A model generated the notes under the pieces. The model ran no database searches. It was not told where the DNA came from and saw nothing but the letters and a program-made list of their open reading frames with translations. Below, piece by piece: positions 36,934 to 45,002 of a DNA stretch of 64,000 bases. Where the stretch lies: the NCBI GenBank assembly GCA_031271975.1, contig JAISUR010000020.1:1-64000 (forward strand), given 5' to 3'. The position numbers and the translations under genes are program-made. The stretch is from Propionibacteriaceae bacterium (GTDB lineage: Bacteria; Actinomycetota; Actinomycetes; Propionibacteriales; Propionibacteriaceae). Numbering within the stretch: position 1 is the stretch's first letter; every line of letters begins with the position of its first letter.

Positions 36934-38155
36934 ATCGACGCTCGTCCAAGCCCAGCCCACTCTCGCGCGATGGACTCCAGAAACGCTGCTGGTGGCAGCC
37001 TTCTGGCTGTACTTGACGCTGCCATCCATGGTCGGCTGCCTGGCGTATGGATCCCGGGTGGATCCGAGCTTGTCCGGAAGCCACCTGCCGGTAAGCGGGC
37101 CTTTGGTGGCCATCTTCGAGTGGCTGACATTGGGACTGCTGTTGGCCGCCTGCCTGCTGGCCATCTTGCGCCCCGCGGGGACGCGGCAGCGGGTCAACCC
37201 CGGAGCGTGGGTTGCCGTAGGCACTCCGGTCTTCGCGGTGGTTGTGGCCACAATCCAAGGGCGCGGCGCGCCACTGTCGCAAGCCGTGATCCTGGTGCTG
37301 GCCGTTGCTTGCGTCTTCTTGAATCCGACCCGCCAACTCCTGCGGGCGGTCGGAGTTTCAGTGGTCACCACGGCAGCGGTCTCGCTCCTGATGGGATTCC
37401 AAGGGTCCGGGATGGTGTCTGGTTGGAACTCGGAAACCAAACCCATCCTGTTCGGAAACGTGTTGGCGGGGCCATTCCCTTTCGGCAACAGCTTGGGCAT
37501 GGCTTTGGCCCTCGGCGTTCCGTTGGTGCTGGTGTTGCGGCGGCGCTGGCTGCGCTGGACCGGCCTGGCCGCCGTCGCGCTGGCGATCACATGGTCTGCT
37601 TCCCGCACCGCGATGATTGCCGCCGCGGCGGGGCTGCTGGCTTACGCCCTGGCCCGGCGAGTCCCCATGTCCTGGAAGACGATGACCTTCTGGTGCGGCG
37701 CGGTCTTCGCCGCCGCGGCCACGGTCCCTTTCCTGGGCTGGTCGCCGGAGACGTTCTCCAACCGGGGCAGCATCTGGCGCAGATCGGTGCAAGCTCTGCA
37801 GGACTTTTGGTTTCTCGGGATGCCCGCCGGGGCATCGCCTGTGCCGGGCGAAGTCGGGCACGGGCAATGGTCCTTGGTGCCGCACAGCACTTTTCTGGCG
37901 GCGGTGGCCGACGGCGGCATCGTGCAGGCACTCCTGGTCGTGGTGTTGTTCCTTTGCAGCGTCGCGGCTTTCACGCGCACCGACTATCCCGCGGTTGGCT
38001 TCGCAGTGGGAATGGCGATGGCCGTCAACTCGACGACTGAGAACATCCTTCCCTTCCCGCCGGCGATGAAGACCGGCACCGTGGTCTTGCTGCTGCTGAT
38101 CATGGCGGCCAGTTGGCATCCGCATCCGCACCGGCAGCCAGAGGATGCCACCTGA
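36926..38155 (+). CDS. O-antigen ligase/polymerase-like membrane protein (Wzy_C type)
   Basis: A 409-residue polytopic protein with ten or more hydrophobic segments. A large extracytoplasmic loop between residues ~250 and 330 includes WSPETFSNRGSIWRRSVQAL and VGHGQWSLVPHSTFLAAVAD, resembling the Wzy_C/WaaL catalytic loop (essential His/Arg residues). The family joins or ligates lipid-linked oligosaccharide repeat units. GGTGGAG precedes ATG 36926. It is followed by the flippase gene with a TGATG overlap, as expected for a Wzx/Wzy-type export route. Confidence 0.78.
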   Translation: MAESTLVQAQPTLARWTPETLLVAAFWLYLTLPSMVGCLAYGSRVDPSLSGSHLPVSGPLVAIFEWLTLGLLLAACLLAILRPAGTRQRVNPGAWVAVGTPVFAVVVATIQGRGAPLSQAVILVLAVACVFLNPTRQLLRAVGVSVVTTAAVSLLMGFQGSGMVSGWNSETKPILFGNVLAGPFPFGNSLGMALALGVPLVLVLRRRWLRWTGLAAVALAITWSASRTAMIAAAAGLLAYALARRVPMSWKTMTFWCGAVFAAAATVPFLGWSPETFSNRGSIWRRSVQALQDFWFLGMPAGASPVPGEVGHGQWSLVPHSTFLAAVADGGIVQALLVVVLFLCSVAAFTRTDYPAVGFAVGMAMAVNSTTENILPFPPAMKTGTVVLLLLIMAASWHPHPHRQPEDAT

Positions 38156-39603
38156 TGCGCGAGTTGTTCTTGCGGGGGTTCTTGCATACGGCCGTGGGCA
38201 AGTACTCACGGTTCGCAATCACCTTGCTCGTCGCCGCCATTTTGTCCCGCCTGCTGACGCCAATGGACTACGGCACGGTTGCGCTGGTCAGTGTGATCGC
38301 CGCGTTCGCCGACGTGTTGGTGGATGCCGGGCTGGGACCGGCGGTCATCCAGAACAAGACCCTCGACGCGGACGACAACACGGCCATCTTCTGGTTCTCC
38401 GCCGCGCTTTCCGCGGTTGTCGCCCTGGTGTTCGGGGCGTGCGGCTGGCTGCTGGAGCTCTTCTATGGTGGAGCCGTCTATCGCGAGGTCACCTGGCTGC
38501 TCGCCGGGTCCGTATTCACGTATGGGCTGTCGATCGTGCCACGGGCGCTGCTGACGAAGGAGAAGAACTTCCGGGACGTCAACCTCATCTTGGTGGCGGG
38601 CTCGTTTGCGGGCGGTGCCGTCGGCGTGACCACTGCGCTGCTTGGAGTGGGCGTCTTCGCGCTTCCGCTGCAGTCGATCACCAGCGGCTTGGTCTCGCTG
38701 GGGCTCTATTTCGCCCGCTCGCCGCTGCGGGTGCGACGGCTTTGGTCGCTGGGCGCCGTGCGGAAGGTGTGGGGCTTCGCAAGCTGGCAATGGGCTTTCT
38801 CGCTGGTGAACTACTTCACGCGGAATCTGGATTCGCTGCTTGTTGGCAAGCTCTTGGGGCCCACCGCGTTGGGGCACTACAACAAGTCCTACAACCTGAT
38901 GATGCAGCCAAATCAACTGCTGATGGGGGTGATCCTCCCGGTCATGCACCCAATCCTGTCCGACTACCAGAACGACGTCGCAACGGTGCGCCGCGCCTTT
39001 CTGCGGATCGTCCGCGTGCTGGGGTTGGTCGGCCTGCCGCTGTCTGTGTTCTGCGCGCTCAGCTCTCGGGAGATCATTTTCAGCCTCTACGGCGACCAAT
39101 GGGGAGACGCCGTTTTCCCCTTCTCCGTGCTGGCTTGGTCGATCTGGGCGCAGATGACGCTGTCCCCGGCCGGGGCGGTCTACATGGCGCGCGGCCGGAC
39201 CAGGGCGTTCTTCCTGGTCGGCTTGGGGTCGGGAGCGTTCATCATCGCGATGTTGTGCGTCGGCTTGGCCTGGGGCGGAATCGACCAGGTGGCGATTGCG
39301 CTGACAATCGCTTTTACCGCGCAGTGGCCGGTGCTGTACGCCGTCATGGCCCACCTCGTGCTCGAATCCACCTTGCGCGAAATAGTGCGGCAGTTGTGCC
39401 GGCCGGCGCTCGTGGCACTGATATCCGCCATGCCGCTGCTGGCCCTGAACTGGTTGCTGCCCGACTGGAACGTCTTCGCCTGCCTGGGGATCAAATTGGC
39501 CACCTGGGGATTGTTCTACCTGGCTGGCGCGGTTTTGCTGCGGGAGCATCGGGTGATCCTCGATCTGCTGCGCAAACCTGGCCCGGATAGGATTGCGCCA
39601 TGA
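38155..39603 (+). CDS. Wzx-type lipid-linked oligosaccharide flippase (MOP family)
   Basis: A 482-residue protein with about 12-14 membrane segments of the polysaccharide-biosynthesis MOP exporter family (teichuronic acid exporter-like). LTPMDYGTVALVSVIAAFAD and VLVDAGLGPAVIQ near the N-terminus and ALGHYNKSYNLMMQP in the middle are family-like. It would flip undecaprenyl-linked repeat units across the membrane before polymerisation. Overlaps its upstream neighbour by one base (TGATG) and the methyltransferase by four. Confidence 0.87.
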   Translation: MRELFLRGFLHTAVGKYSRFAITLLVAAILSRLLTPMDYGTVALVSVIAAFADVLVDAGLGPAVIQNKTLDADDNTAIFWFSAALSAVVALVFGACGWLLELFYGGAVYREVTWLLAGSVFTYGLSIVPRALLTKEKNFRDVNLILVAGSFAGGAVGVTTALLGVGVFALPLQSITSGLVSLGLYFARSPLRVRRLWSLGAVRKVWGFASWQWAFSLVNYFTRNLDSLLVGKLLGPTALGHYNKSYNLMMQPNQLLMGVILPVMHPILSDYQNDVATVRRAFLRIVRVLGLVGLPLSVFCALSSREIIFSLYGDQWGDAVFPFSVLAWSIWAQMTLSPAGAVYMARGRTRAFFLVGLGSGAFIIAMLCVGLAWGGIDQVAIALTIAFTAQWPVLYAVMAHLVLESTLREIVRQLCRPALVALISAMPLLALNWLLPDWNVFACLGIKLATWGLFYLAGAVLLREHRVILDLLRKPGPDRIAP

Positions 39604-40445
39604 CTGCCCCACACCGCGTCAAGCAGGCGTTGCCGGGGTTGGCAAGAGCCCTAGCCAAAGCCCGGAAGACCAGCCGCGCGGCGAAAGTGAAACTCTGGGT
39701 GGCCAGCGACCCGCTGGTGCGCAAGTTCCGCGCCGCAGCTCAGGGCCGCCAGGATCTGGTGCACTGCCCGGTTTGCGACTCCACCTTCCGCCGTTTTGCC
39801 CCCGCTGGCGATCCCGTCCGCGGCCAGGCGCAATGCTGGAATTGCGGCGCGCGGGAACGCCACCGGCTGCTGTGGCGCTACCTGCAGGACCGCACCGACC
39901 TGTTCGACTCGTGCCCCAAACGCGTGCTGCACCTCGCTCCCGAACAGGCTCTGGCCCGGCGTCTCGGCGACAAGGTGGCCCTCGATTACGTTACCGGCGA
40001 CTTGTGCCCCGAGAATCCGTCCTACGCCGGCCTGAACGCCTTGCGCGTCGACGTCACCAAGATGCCTTTCGACGATGGCTCGTTCGACGTGATCCTGTGC
40101 AACCACCTGCTGGAGCATGTGCCCGACGACGCGACCGCGATGCGCGAGCTGTTCCGGGTGTTGCGGCCGGGCGGTTGGGCGATCCTGCAAGTGCCGATCG
40201 ACTACGCCAATCCGGCGACGATCGAAGACCCGTCGGTCACTGACCCCGCCCAACGTGACCTGGTCTTCGGACAGCGCGACCATGTGCGTTGGTACGGTCG
40301 CGACTACCCGGATCGGCTGCGGGCGGCCGGATTCGACGTCACCGAGGATGACTATGCCCGCAACTTGCCGCCCGAGTTGCTGCGCCTGGAGCGGCTGCCG
40401 CGCTCTGAGTTGATCTACTTCTGTGCCAAGCCGAGGCAGCAGTGA
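39600..40445 (+). CDS. Class I SAM methyltransferase with N-terminal zinc ribbon
   Basis: A 281-residue protein. Residues ~57-80 hold paired cysteines (VHCPVCDSTF and CWNCGARERH), a zinc-ribbon-like module. The following Rossmann part has VLHLAPEQALARRL (motif I region, with APE in place of a GxGxG), DVTKMPFDDGSFDVILCNHL and LRPGGWAILQVP. In capsule loci such enzymes usually O-methylate sugars or polyol phosphates. The lack of a classical glycine-rich motif I is typical of this subfamily but makes activity less certain. Substrate unknown. Confidence 0.8.
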   Translation: MTAPHRVKQALPGLARALAKARKTSRAAKVKLWVASDPLVRKFRAAAQGRQDLVHCPVCDSTFRRFAPAGDPVRGQAQCWNCGARERHRLLWRYLQDRTDLFDSCPKRVLHLAPEQALARRLGDKVALDYVTGDLCPENPSYAGLNALRVDVTKMPFDDGSFDVILCNHLLEHVPDDATAMRELFRVLRPGGWAILQVPIDYANPATIEDPSVTDPAQRDLVFGQRDHVRWYGRDYPDRLRAAGFDVTEDDYARNLPPELLRLERLPRSELIYFCAKPRQQ

Positions 40446-41290
40446 ACCGCTTGCGACGTTGGACGTCGCGGGCGCGCAACGCGTGGCGCTACGCGCGGTT
40501 GGCTGTTTGGAACCGCATTTCGTGGCGCTCGGTGCTGGGCGACGGCCCGGTGGTGTCGCTCACGACCTATGGCCCGCGGCGGCGCACGGCCTATCGCGCA
40601 ATCGAATCCATCGGCCTGGGCATGCTGCGCCCGAGCCGCTTGGTGCTGGTGCTGACCGAGGCGGACGCGTCCGAAATTCCACCGAGCTTGCGCCGGCTGG
40701 AGCGGCGCGGCTTGGAGATCCTGCGGGTGCCGGAAGACTTGGGCCCGCACAAGAAGTACTACCCGCTCGTCACCGCCGATCCGCCGCCACCTGCCGTGGT
40801 CACCGCCGACGACGACATCTATTACGAACGCAGTTGGCTGGCCCTGCTGGCCCGCGCCGCCCAGGACAACCCGGACATCGTGCACTGCCACCGAGCGTGG
40901 TTCATCGGTCTCGACGAAGACGGCATGACTGCGTACATCACTTGGCAACCGGCTCCTGGCGGTGTGGCCAGCCATCGGCTCCTCATCACCGGCGGGGCTG
41001 GCGCCCTATATACCCAGGCGGCGATAACGGCATTGCGGGAAGCGGGCGACGGCTTCAAACTGGTGGCGCCGCGCACCGACGACATCTGGATCAGCCACAC
41101 GCTCTTCCGGGCCGGCATCCGGGCCGCGCGGCTGCGTACGCCTTTCCGCCACGTGCCGCTGCAGGCCAGCCGCTTGGATCCGGCCGCGCTTGCGCGCGAG
41201 AACCGCCTCGGGGGCGGCAACGACCGCACGTTGGCGGCTCTGTACACGCCCGCCGACATCGCGGCCTTGCGGACCGAGCCTGACATATAG
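40442..41290 (+). CDS. Putative GT-A-like glycosyltransferase
   Basis: A 282-residue protein: VVSLTTYGPRRRTAYRAIES at the N-terminus, LGPHKKYYPLV in the middle, then VVTADDDIYYERSW with a DDD metal-binding motif, and ITGGAGALYTQ. The overall pattern fits a small GT-A glycosyltransferase family common in surface-polysaccharide loci, distinct from the four GT2 copies. It overlaps the methyltransferase gene by four bases and is the last gene before a short promoter-containing gap. Donor and acceptor unknown. Confidence 0.7.
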   Translation: MNRLRRWTSRARNAWRYARLAVWNRISWRSVLGDGPVVSLTTYGPRRRTAYRAIESIGLGMLRPSRLVLVLTEADASEIPPSLRRLERRGLEILRVPEDLGPHKKYYPLVTADPPPPAVVTADDDIYYERSWLALLARAAQDNPDIVHCHRAWFIGLDEDGMTAYITWQPAPGGVASHRLLITGGAGALYTQAAITALREAGDGFKLVAPRTDDIWISHTLFRAGIRAARLRTPFRHVPLQASRLDPAALARENRLGGGNDRTLAALYTPADIAALRTEPDI

Positions 41291-41350
41291 CCTGGCGACC
41301 GGGATGACGTGGTTGGGGGGTGCTGCGTCCAATTCGGTGCCGCGTACCGT

Positions 41351-41356
41351 TAGAGT
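41351..41356 (+). promoter_or_regulatory. Putative -10 element of the BY-kinase gene
   Basis: TAGAGT 30 bases before the GTG start at 41386; transcription would begin near 41363, leaving room for the GGCGGAG ribosome-binding site. This suggests the chain-length kinase has its own promoter apart from the biosynthetic operon. Confidence 0.4.
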
Positions 41357-41385
41357 AGCTGTAACGGCAAACAGGCGGAGTAGCT

Positions 41386-42750
41386 GTGGAAATCATCGAT
41401 TACCTTCGGGCGGTGCGGCGTTTCTGGCTGAGTTGCCTCATCACAGTGGCGGCCGCCGTCGGGGTCGGAGTCCTGCTGCTGGCCGTGCTTCCCAAGAGTT
41501 TCACCGCCGAGACCCGCGTCTTCTTGACCGTGGTGGTCGGCAATTCGGGCTCTGACTTGGCTTCGGGCACGAACTACGCGCAAAACCAAGTGGACTCGTT
41601 CGCCGAGGTGGCGGTCTCGCCGTTGGTGTTGGATCCGGCGATTTCCAAGCTTGGTCTGCAGACCACCGCCGACGAGTTGGCCTCGCACATCGGCGTGCAG
41701 GTGCGAGACGGGACCTCTGTGATGGTGCTGTCCGCGACTGACGCCAAGGCGGAGTTGGCAGCCGACATCGCCAACGCGGTGAGCGATGCACTCGTCGCCG
41801 CCGTCGACCAACTCTCACCCGTGTCCTCGGACGATGAGAAGCTGGTTTGGGCCACTGTCATCACTCGCGCCACGGTGCCACAATCCACCTCGTTTCCACC
41901 CACGCGCAACACGTTGCTGCTCGCCGCTCTGGCAGGCGTGTTGTTGGCCCTGATCCAGGCGGTCATCCGCCATCGGCGCAACAGGCACATAGTCGCCGAC
42001 GAAGATGTGGCGAAAGTCACCGACGTGCCGGTCGTCGCACACATCGGCGAGGACGAGGAACTGTCCCGTCCGGGCGCTGACAAGCTGGCGCTCGCCGCGC
42101 ACACCGGAGAGGACTACCGCCGCCTGCGCACCAACGTTTCCTTCCTCGGCTCCCACGACGGGGCGGGCAAGGCCTTCGTGGTCACTTCGGCTGTGCCGTC
42201 GGAGGGCAAGACCACCGTCTCGCTGAACTTGGCACGGGTGCTCGCCCAAGCCGGCGAGCGGGTGCTCTTGGTGGACGCCGATCTGCGGAATCCGACCATC
42301 GGGTCGCTGCTGGATCTGCACGGCTCGGTGGGTCTGACTGACGTCTTGGTGGGCCGCGCCCAATCCGGCTCGGCCTTGGTGGATACCGGCATTGCGGGGC
42401 TACATGCTGTCTTGGCCGGAGAGATCCCCCCAAACCCCTCAGAGTTGCTCGCCTCGCCGCGGATGCGCGAGTTCTTGGCGGAAGCCACCTCGCGTTTTTC
42501 GTACGTCATCATCGACTCCCCGCCGCTGCTGCCGGTCACCGATGCCGCCGTCATAGCCCACGAAGCGGACGGAGCACTCATGGTGACAAGCACCCAAGGC
42601 ACCACCATGCCGCAACTGGCCGAGGCCCTGGAAGCCCTGCGAATAGCCAACGGCGCAGCCCTCGGCATCGTGTTGAACAAGCTGCGCCGCGACCCCAAGC
42701 GCTACGGCCGCTACGGCTACGGCTATTACCACGGCCACGCGAAGACGTAG
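41386..42750 (+). CDS. Chain-length determinant / tyrosine autokinase (Wzz-Wzc type)
   Basis: A 454-residue fusion. The Wzz part has a membrane helix (FWLSCLITVAAAVGVGVLLL, ~13-33), an extracytoplasmic region and a second helix (~180-197). The cytoplasmic BY-kinase has Walker A in SAVPSEGKTTVSLNLA (~266-281), Walker A' VLLVDADLRNPTIG and Walker B-like VIIDSPPLLP. The end is a tyrosine cluster (YGRYGYGYYHGHAKT), the usual autophosphorylated tail. These proteins control polymer length and export through phosphorylation cycles. GTG start with GGCGGAG. It closes the locus; no separate phosphatase gene is seen. Confidence 0.9.
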   Translation: MEIIDYLRAVRRFWLSCLITVAAAVGVGVLLLAVLPKSFTAETRVFLTVVVGNSGSDLASGTNYAQNQVDSFAEVAVSPLVLDPAISKLGLQTTADELASHIGVQVRDGTSVMVLSATDAKAELAADIANAVSDALVAAVDQLSPVSSDDEKLVWATVITRATVPQSTSFPPTRNTLLLAALAGVLLALIQAVIRHRRNRHIVADEDVAKVTDVPVVAHIGEDEELSRPGADKLALAAHTGEDYRRLRTNVSFLGSHDGAGKAFVVTSAVPSEGKTTVSLNLARVLAQAGERVLLVDADLRNPTIGSLLDLHGSVGLTDVLVGRAQSGSALVDTGIAGLHAVLAGEIPPNPSELLASPRMREFLAEATSRFSYVIIDSPPLLPVTDAAVIAHEADGALMVTSTQGTTMPQLAEALEALRIANGAALGIVLNKLRRDPKRYGRYGYGYYHGHAKT

Positions 42751-42756
42751 CCTTCC

Positions 42757-43078
42757 CCCCGTCATGCCGGACTCGTTCCGGCACTCCCATCCCGTCATGC
42801 CGGACTCGTTCCGGCATCTTGGGACGTAGTCCCATGCGCGCCGCAGGCGTGCCCCTGGCAGGGCACACGCACTCCCCCGTCATGCCGGACTCGTTCCGGC
42901 ATCCTGGGACGCCAGTCCCATGCACGCCGCAGGCGTGCCCTTGGCAGGGCACACGGACTACGTCCGAGATCCCGGAACACCACCCCACAAAGTTCTTCGA
43001 TACTTTGCGGGGACCCCGGAACAAGTCCGGGATGACAAGGTGGGGGTGTCGGGATGACGCGGTGGGGGTCGGGGATGA
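42757..43078. repeat. Dispersed palindromic repeat cluster, copy 4
   Basis: This ~320-base gene-free stretch is built from the shared modules: three units of GTCATGCCGGACTCGTTCCG, two of GTCCCATGC/GCGCCGCAGGCGTGCCC, GGACTACGTCCGAGATCCCG, the hairpin CCCCACAAAGT...ACTTTGCGGGG, then AAGTCCGGGATGACAAGG. It directly follows the BY-kinase stop, so it could form 3' end structures for that transcript. Module order varies relative to the other copies. Confidence 0.88.
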
Positions 43079-43123
43079 CAAGGTCAAAGGGCACTGCGGG
43101 CGCGCAGCGCTCTCAAATTGAAG

Positions 43124-43151
43124 TCGGGGCGCCCCAAGCGGACGCCCCGAC
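43124..43151. terminator. Hairpin, possible terminator
   Basis: GTCGGGGCG (43124-43132) pairs perfectly with CGCCCCGAC (43143-43151) over a 10-base loop. On the minus strand it lies 20 bases after the stop of the Ig-like fragment and is followed by a weakly AT-rich stretch (TTCAATTTGAG), so it could end that transcript. The missing U-run keeps confidence low. Confidence 0.42.
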
Positions 43152-43171
43152 CCTACAACACCCCAAAACGC

Positions 43172-43384
43172 CTACGCGGTGGCCACCGCCGGGGTCTTCT
43201 CACTAGTCAACGACACCGAGTTATAACCCGCCTTCGACGCGGTCACCTTCACAGAGATCTCCTTACCCGCATCAGCAGCAACCAACATGTACGTCGCACT
43301 CGTGGCCTTCGAAATCGCCTTACCCGACCTGTACCACTGGAACACGAACTTATCCGGAACCGGAGTCCGCCATGGTTGCCGCAT
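43172..43384 (-). pseudogene. C-terminal Ig-like fragment of a secreted protein
   Basis: About 60 residues read FVFQWYRSGKAISKATSATY, then VAADAGKEISVKVTASKAGY and end in TPAVATA, TAG. This matches the C-terminal beta-sandwich repeats (QWYR...I.GAT..TY....AG..I.V.VTA...GY) that end many actinobacterial cell-wall and secreted hydrolases. Nothing upstream encodes the rest: the frame breaks near 43384 and no signal peptide or start with ribosome-binding site is present. A remnant of a larger exported protein gene. Confidence 0.7.
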
Positions 43385-43658
43385 GCGCGGAGTTCGGCCG
43401 CTACCCGCTGGACCTCGACCGCATCGACGCCGAACTCGCTCGGTCGGCCTAGGGATGTGTTGCAGCCACCTGGTCGGCCAGTTGCACCATTGAGTTCCGA
43501 CTGGAGTCGGCGAACCTCACCTTGCCCACAGTGCCCGGAGCCTGAGTGTTGACATCCTTCCGAAATCTCCCCGCGCTCTCGATGCCGAAGACCTTGCTGT
43601 CCTGGCCATCGATGACCACTTTGGCCCCTTGAATGAAACCGCGGTTTCGACCGGATCC
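43385..43658. other. Gene debris between Ig-like fragment and lipoprotein gene
   Basis: No complete gene is visible. The plus strand encodes a short tail, ATG at 43371 to TAG at 43452, containing FGRYPLDLDRIDAELARSA, which looks like the C-terminus of a lost gene. On the minus strand the lipoprotein frame stays open beyond its TGA for about 65 codons (VVIDGQDSKVFGIE... MVQLADQVAATHP), ending at a TAG near 43452. Both are best read as remnants. Confidence 0.4.
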
Positions 43659-45002
43659 TCACAACTCGTCCAGGATCGCCAGCACTCCGTCGGACATGGT
43701 CGCGTGGTTCATCTGGTAAGCGTAGAACAGGTCGCCGACCGTCAGAACGCAGCCAAGGTCTGCGAGGTGGCCGTCGGTGATGCAGCCGTCTTCCACGTCG
43801 GCGGTCTTTCTCACACCGGAGGCCAGGGTTTTCCCGCTGCGGGCGTCGATGGCGGAAAAGTGGGCGTAGTTAATCGCGCTGTAGCGGCATTCACTGAGGC
43901 TGATGCACCATTTCGCCCGTTTCTTCTTGTCGAGTTCGTACTCGGCTTGAATCAGCGTCTGCACCTCGGCGAGGCTGGACGGGATCTGGTCCAGCGGGAG
44001 GCTGAGCAGCGCCGCTGGGTGGACGCGTTCCAACGTGCCTTTCTCGCCTTTGACATGCTCGCCCCGGGTCACCACAAGGATCTTCCCCGCAGGCGCGGTG
44101 GCGACTTCGGCTTTCGCCTTCTTGGTGAACTCCAGCGGCTGCAGCACGTCGTAGAACTCTTTATAGAAATCCCGCTGCGTGGAACCGTCGGCCACATCCG
44201 CATAGTGGCTCTTCACCAGGACAGCCTGGCGCAGCGCCTCGGCGATGGTCTTCGGAGTTTCGAAAACCTCGACGTCAAACTCGTAGGAATGCTCCCCGAT
44301 GCTGGCGGTAATGGTGGCAGACCCGGGCCCGTTGCCATAGACCTGGTCTCCCCAGCCCGGGGCGTCCGCACTGGTGCCGGCACTGGCGACGCCGGAGTCG
44401 GAAGACTGCCAGGTGATCTTTTCCCGGGGGCCGAATTCGGTGACTTCTGCGCCGGTGGAGTCAAAGGCGCGCACAGTGACGGAGACTCGCCCGCCCGCGA
44501 CCAGCGGGATCGTCGCGACGTTCGCGATGGGCTGCGCCAAGGGGTCCGAGCCTTGGAAATGCTCGGCGATCCCCTTCTGGTCGAGCGTCAGCGTCGCCTT
44601 GGCGGTCTGGGTGACCGTGAGGCGCGCTATCCGAGATGCCCAGGCGGACACCTTGACTGTGAAGAACTCTTCGTAGACGTGGCTGCCGGACTCGGCACTG
44701 GCCCTGATCCGGACCACGCCCGGACCGTCGCCGCGCACGTCGTGGTGTCCCTCGTCCGAAGTCCCGCCCAGGAACGACACCACGGAGTCATCCCCATCCA
44801 CGACTTCCCAATCGATGTCGAATTTCGGGGTAGCGGTGCCAAGGATGATGGTCAGTTCCAACGTGGCCGTCTCTCCGACCCAGATTTCGACCTGGGGGTG
44901 TTCGACGGAACGGACCGGCTCGGGCTCGGGGGAACCGCAAGCGCTGGCCGCCAGCAGCAGGAAGGCGGCAGCCGCGGCGAGGATGGTACGGATGGTTCTC
45001 AT
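43659..45002 (-). CDS. Secreted lipoprotein with Ig-like domains, unknown function
   Basis: A 447-residue protein. The signal peptide has a lipobox-like end (LLLAASAC, modified Cys ~22), so it is probably a membrane-anchored lipoprotein. Residues ~35-125 (VEIWVGETATLELTI, VRIRASAESGSHVYEEFFTV) and ~130-245 (VSVTVRAFDSTGAEVTEFGP, GSATITASIGEHSYEFDVEV) look like two Ig-like (Big_2-like) modules. The C-terminal ~200 residues are mixed alpha/beta with four cysteines (WCISLSEC, DGCITDGHLADLGC), unrecognised. ATGA overlap couples it to the upstream MFS transporter gene. The same frame continues ~65 codons past the TGA. Confidence 0.75.
   Translation of the reverse strand: MRTIRTILAAAAAFLLLAASACGSPEPEPVRSVEHPQVEIWVGETATLELTIILGTATPKFDIDWEVVDGDDSVVSFLGGTSDEGHHDVRGDGPGVVRIRASAESGSHVYEEFFTVKVSAWASRIARLTVTQTAKATLTLDQKGIAEHFQGSDPLAQPIANVATIPLVAGGRVSVTVRAFDSTGAEVTEFGPREKITWQSSDSGVASAGTSADAPGWGDQVYGNGPGSATITASIGEHSYEFDVEVFETPKTIAEALRQAVLVKSHYADVADGSTQRDFYKEFYDVLQPLEFTKKAKAEVATAPAGKILVVTRGEHVKGEKGTLERVHPAALLSLPLDQIPSSLAEVQTLIQAEYELDKKKRAKWCISLSECRYSAINYAHFSAIDARSGKTLASGVRKTADVEDGCITDGHLADLGCVLTVGDLFYAYQMNHATMSDGVLAILDEL

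Noticed and set aside
42757-43078. CRISPR array
   Set aside because: Repeat spacing and orientation are irregular, units are palindromic modules, and there are no constant-length unique spacers or cas genes.
43249-43662. Arg-rich minus-strand frame as a gene
   Set aside because: Low-complexity Arg/Gly product overlapping the Ig-like remnant in another frame; no start signals.
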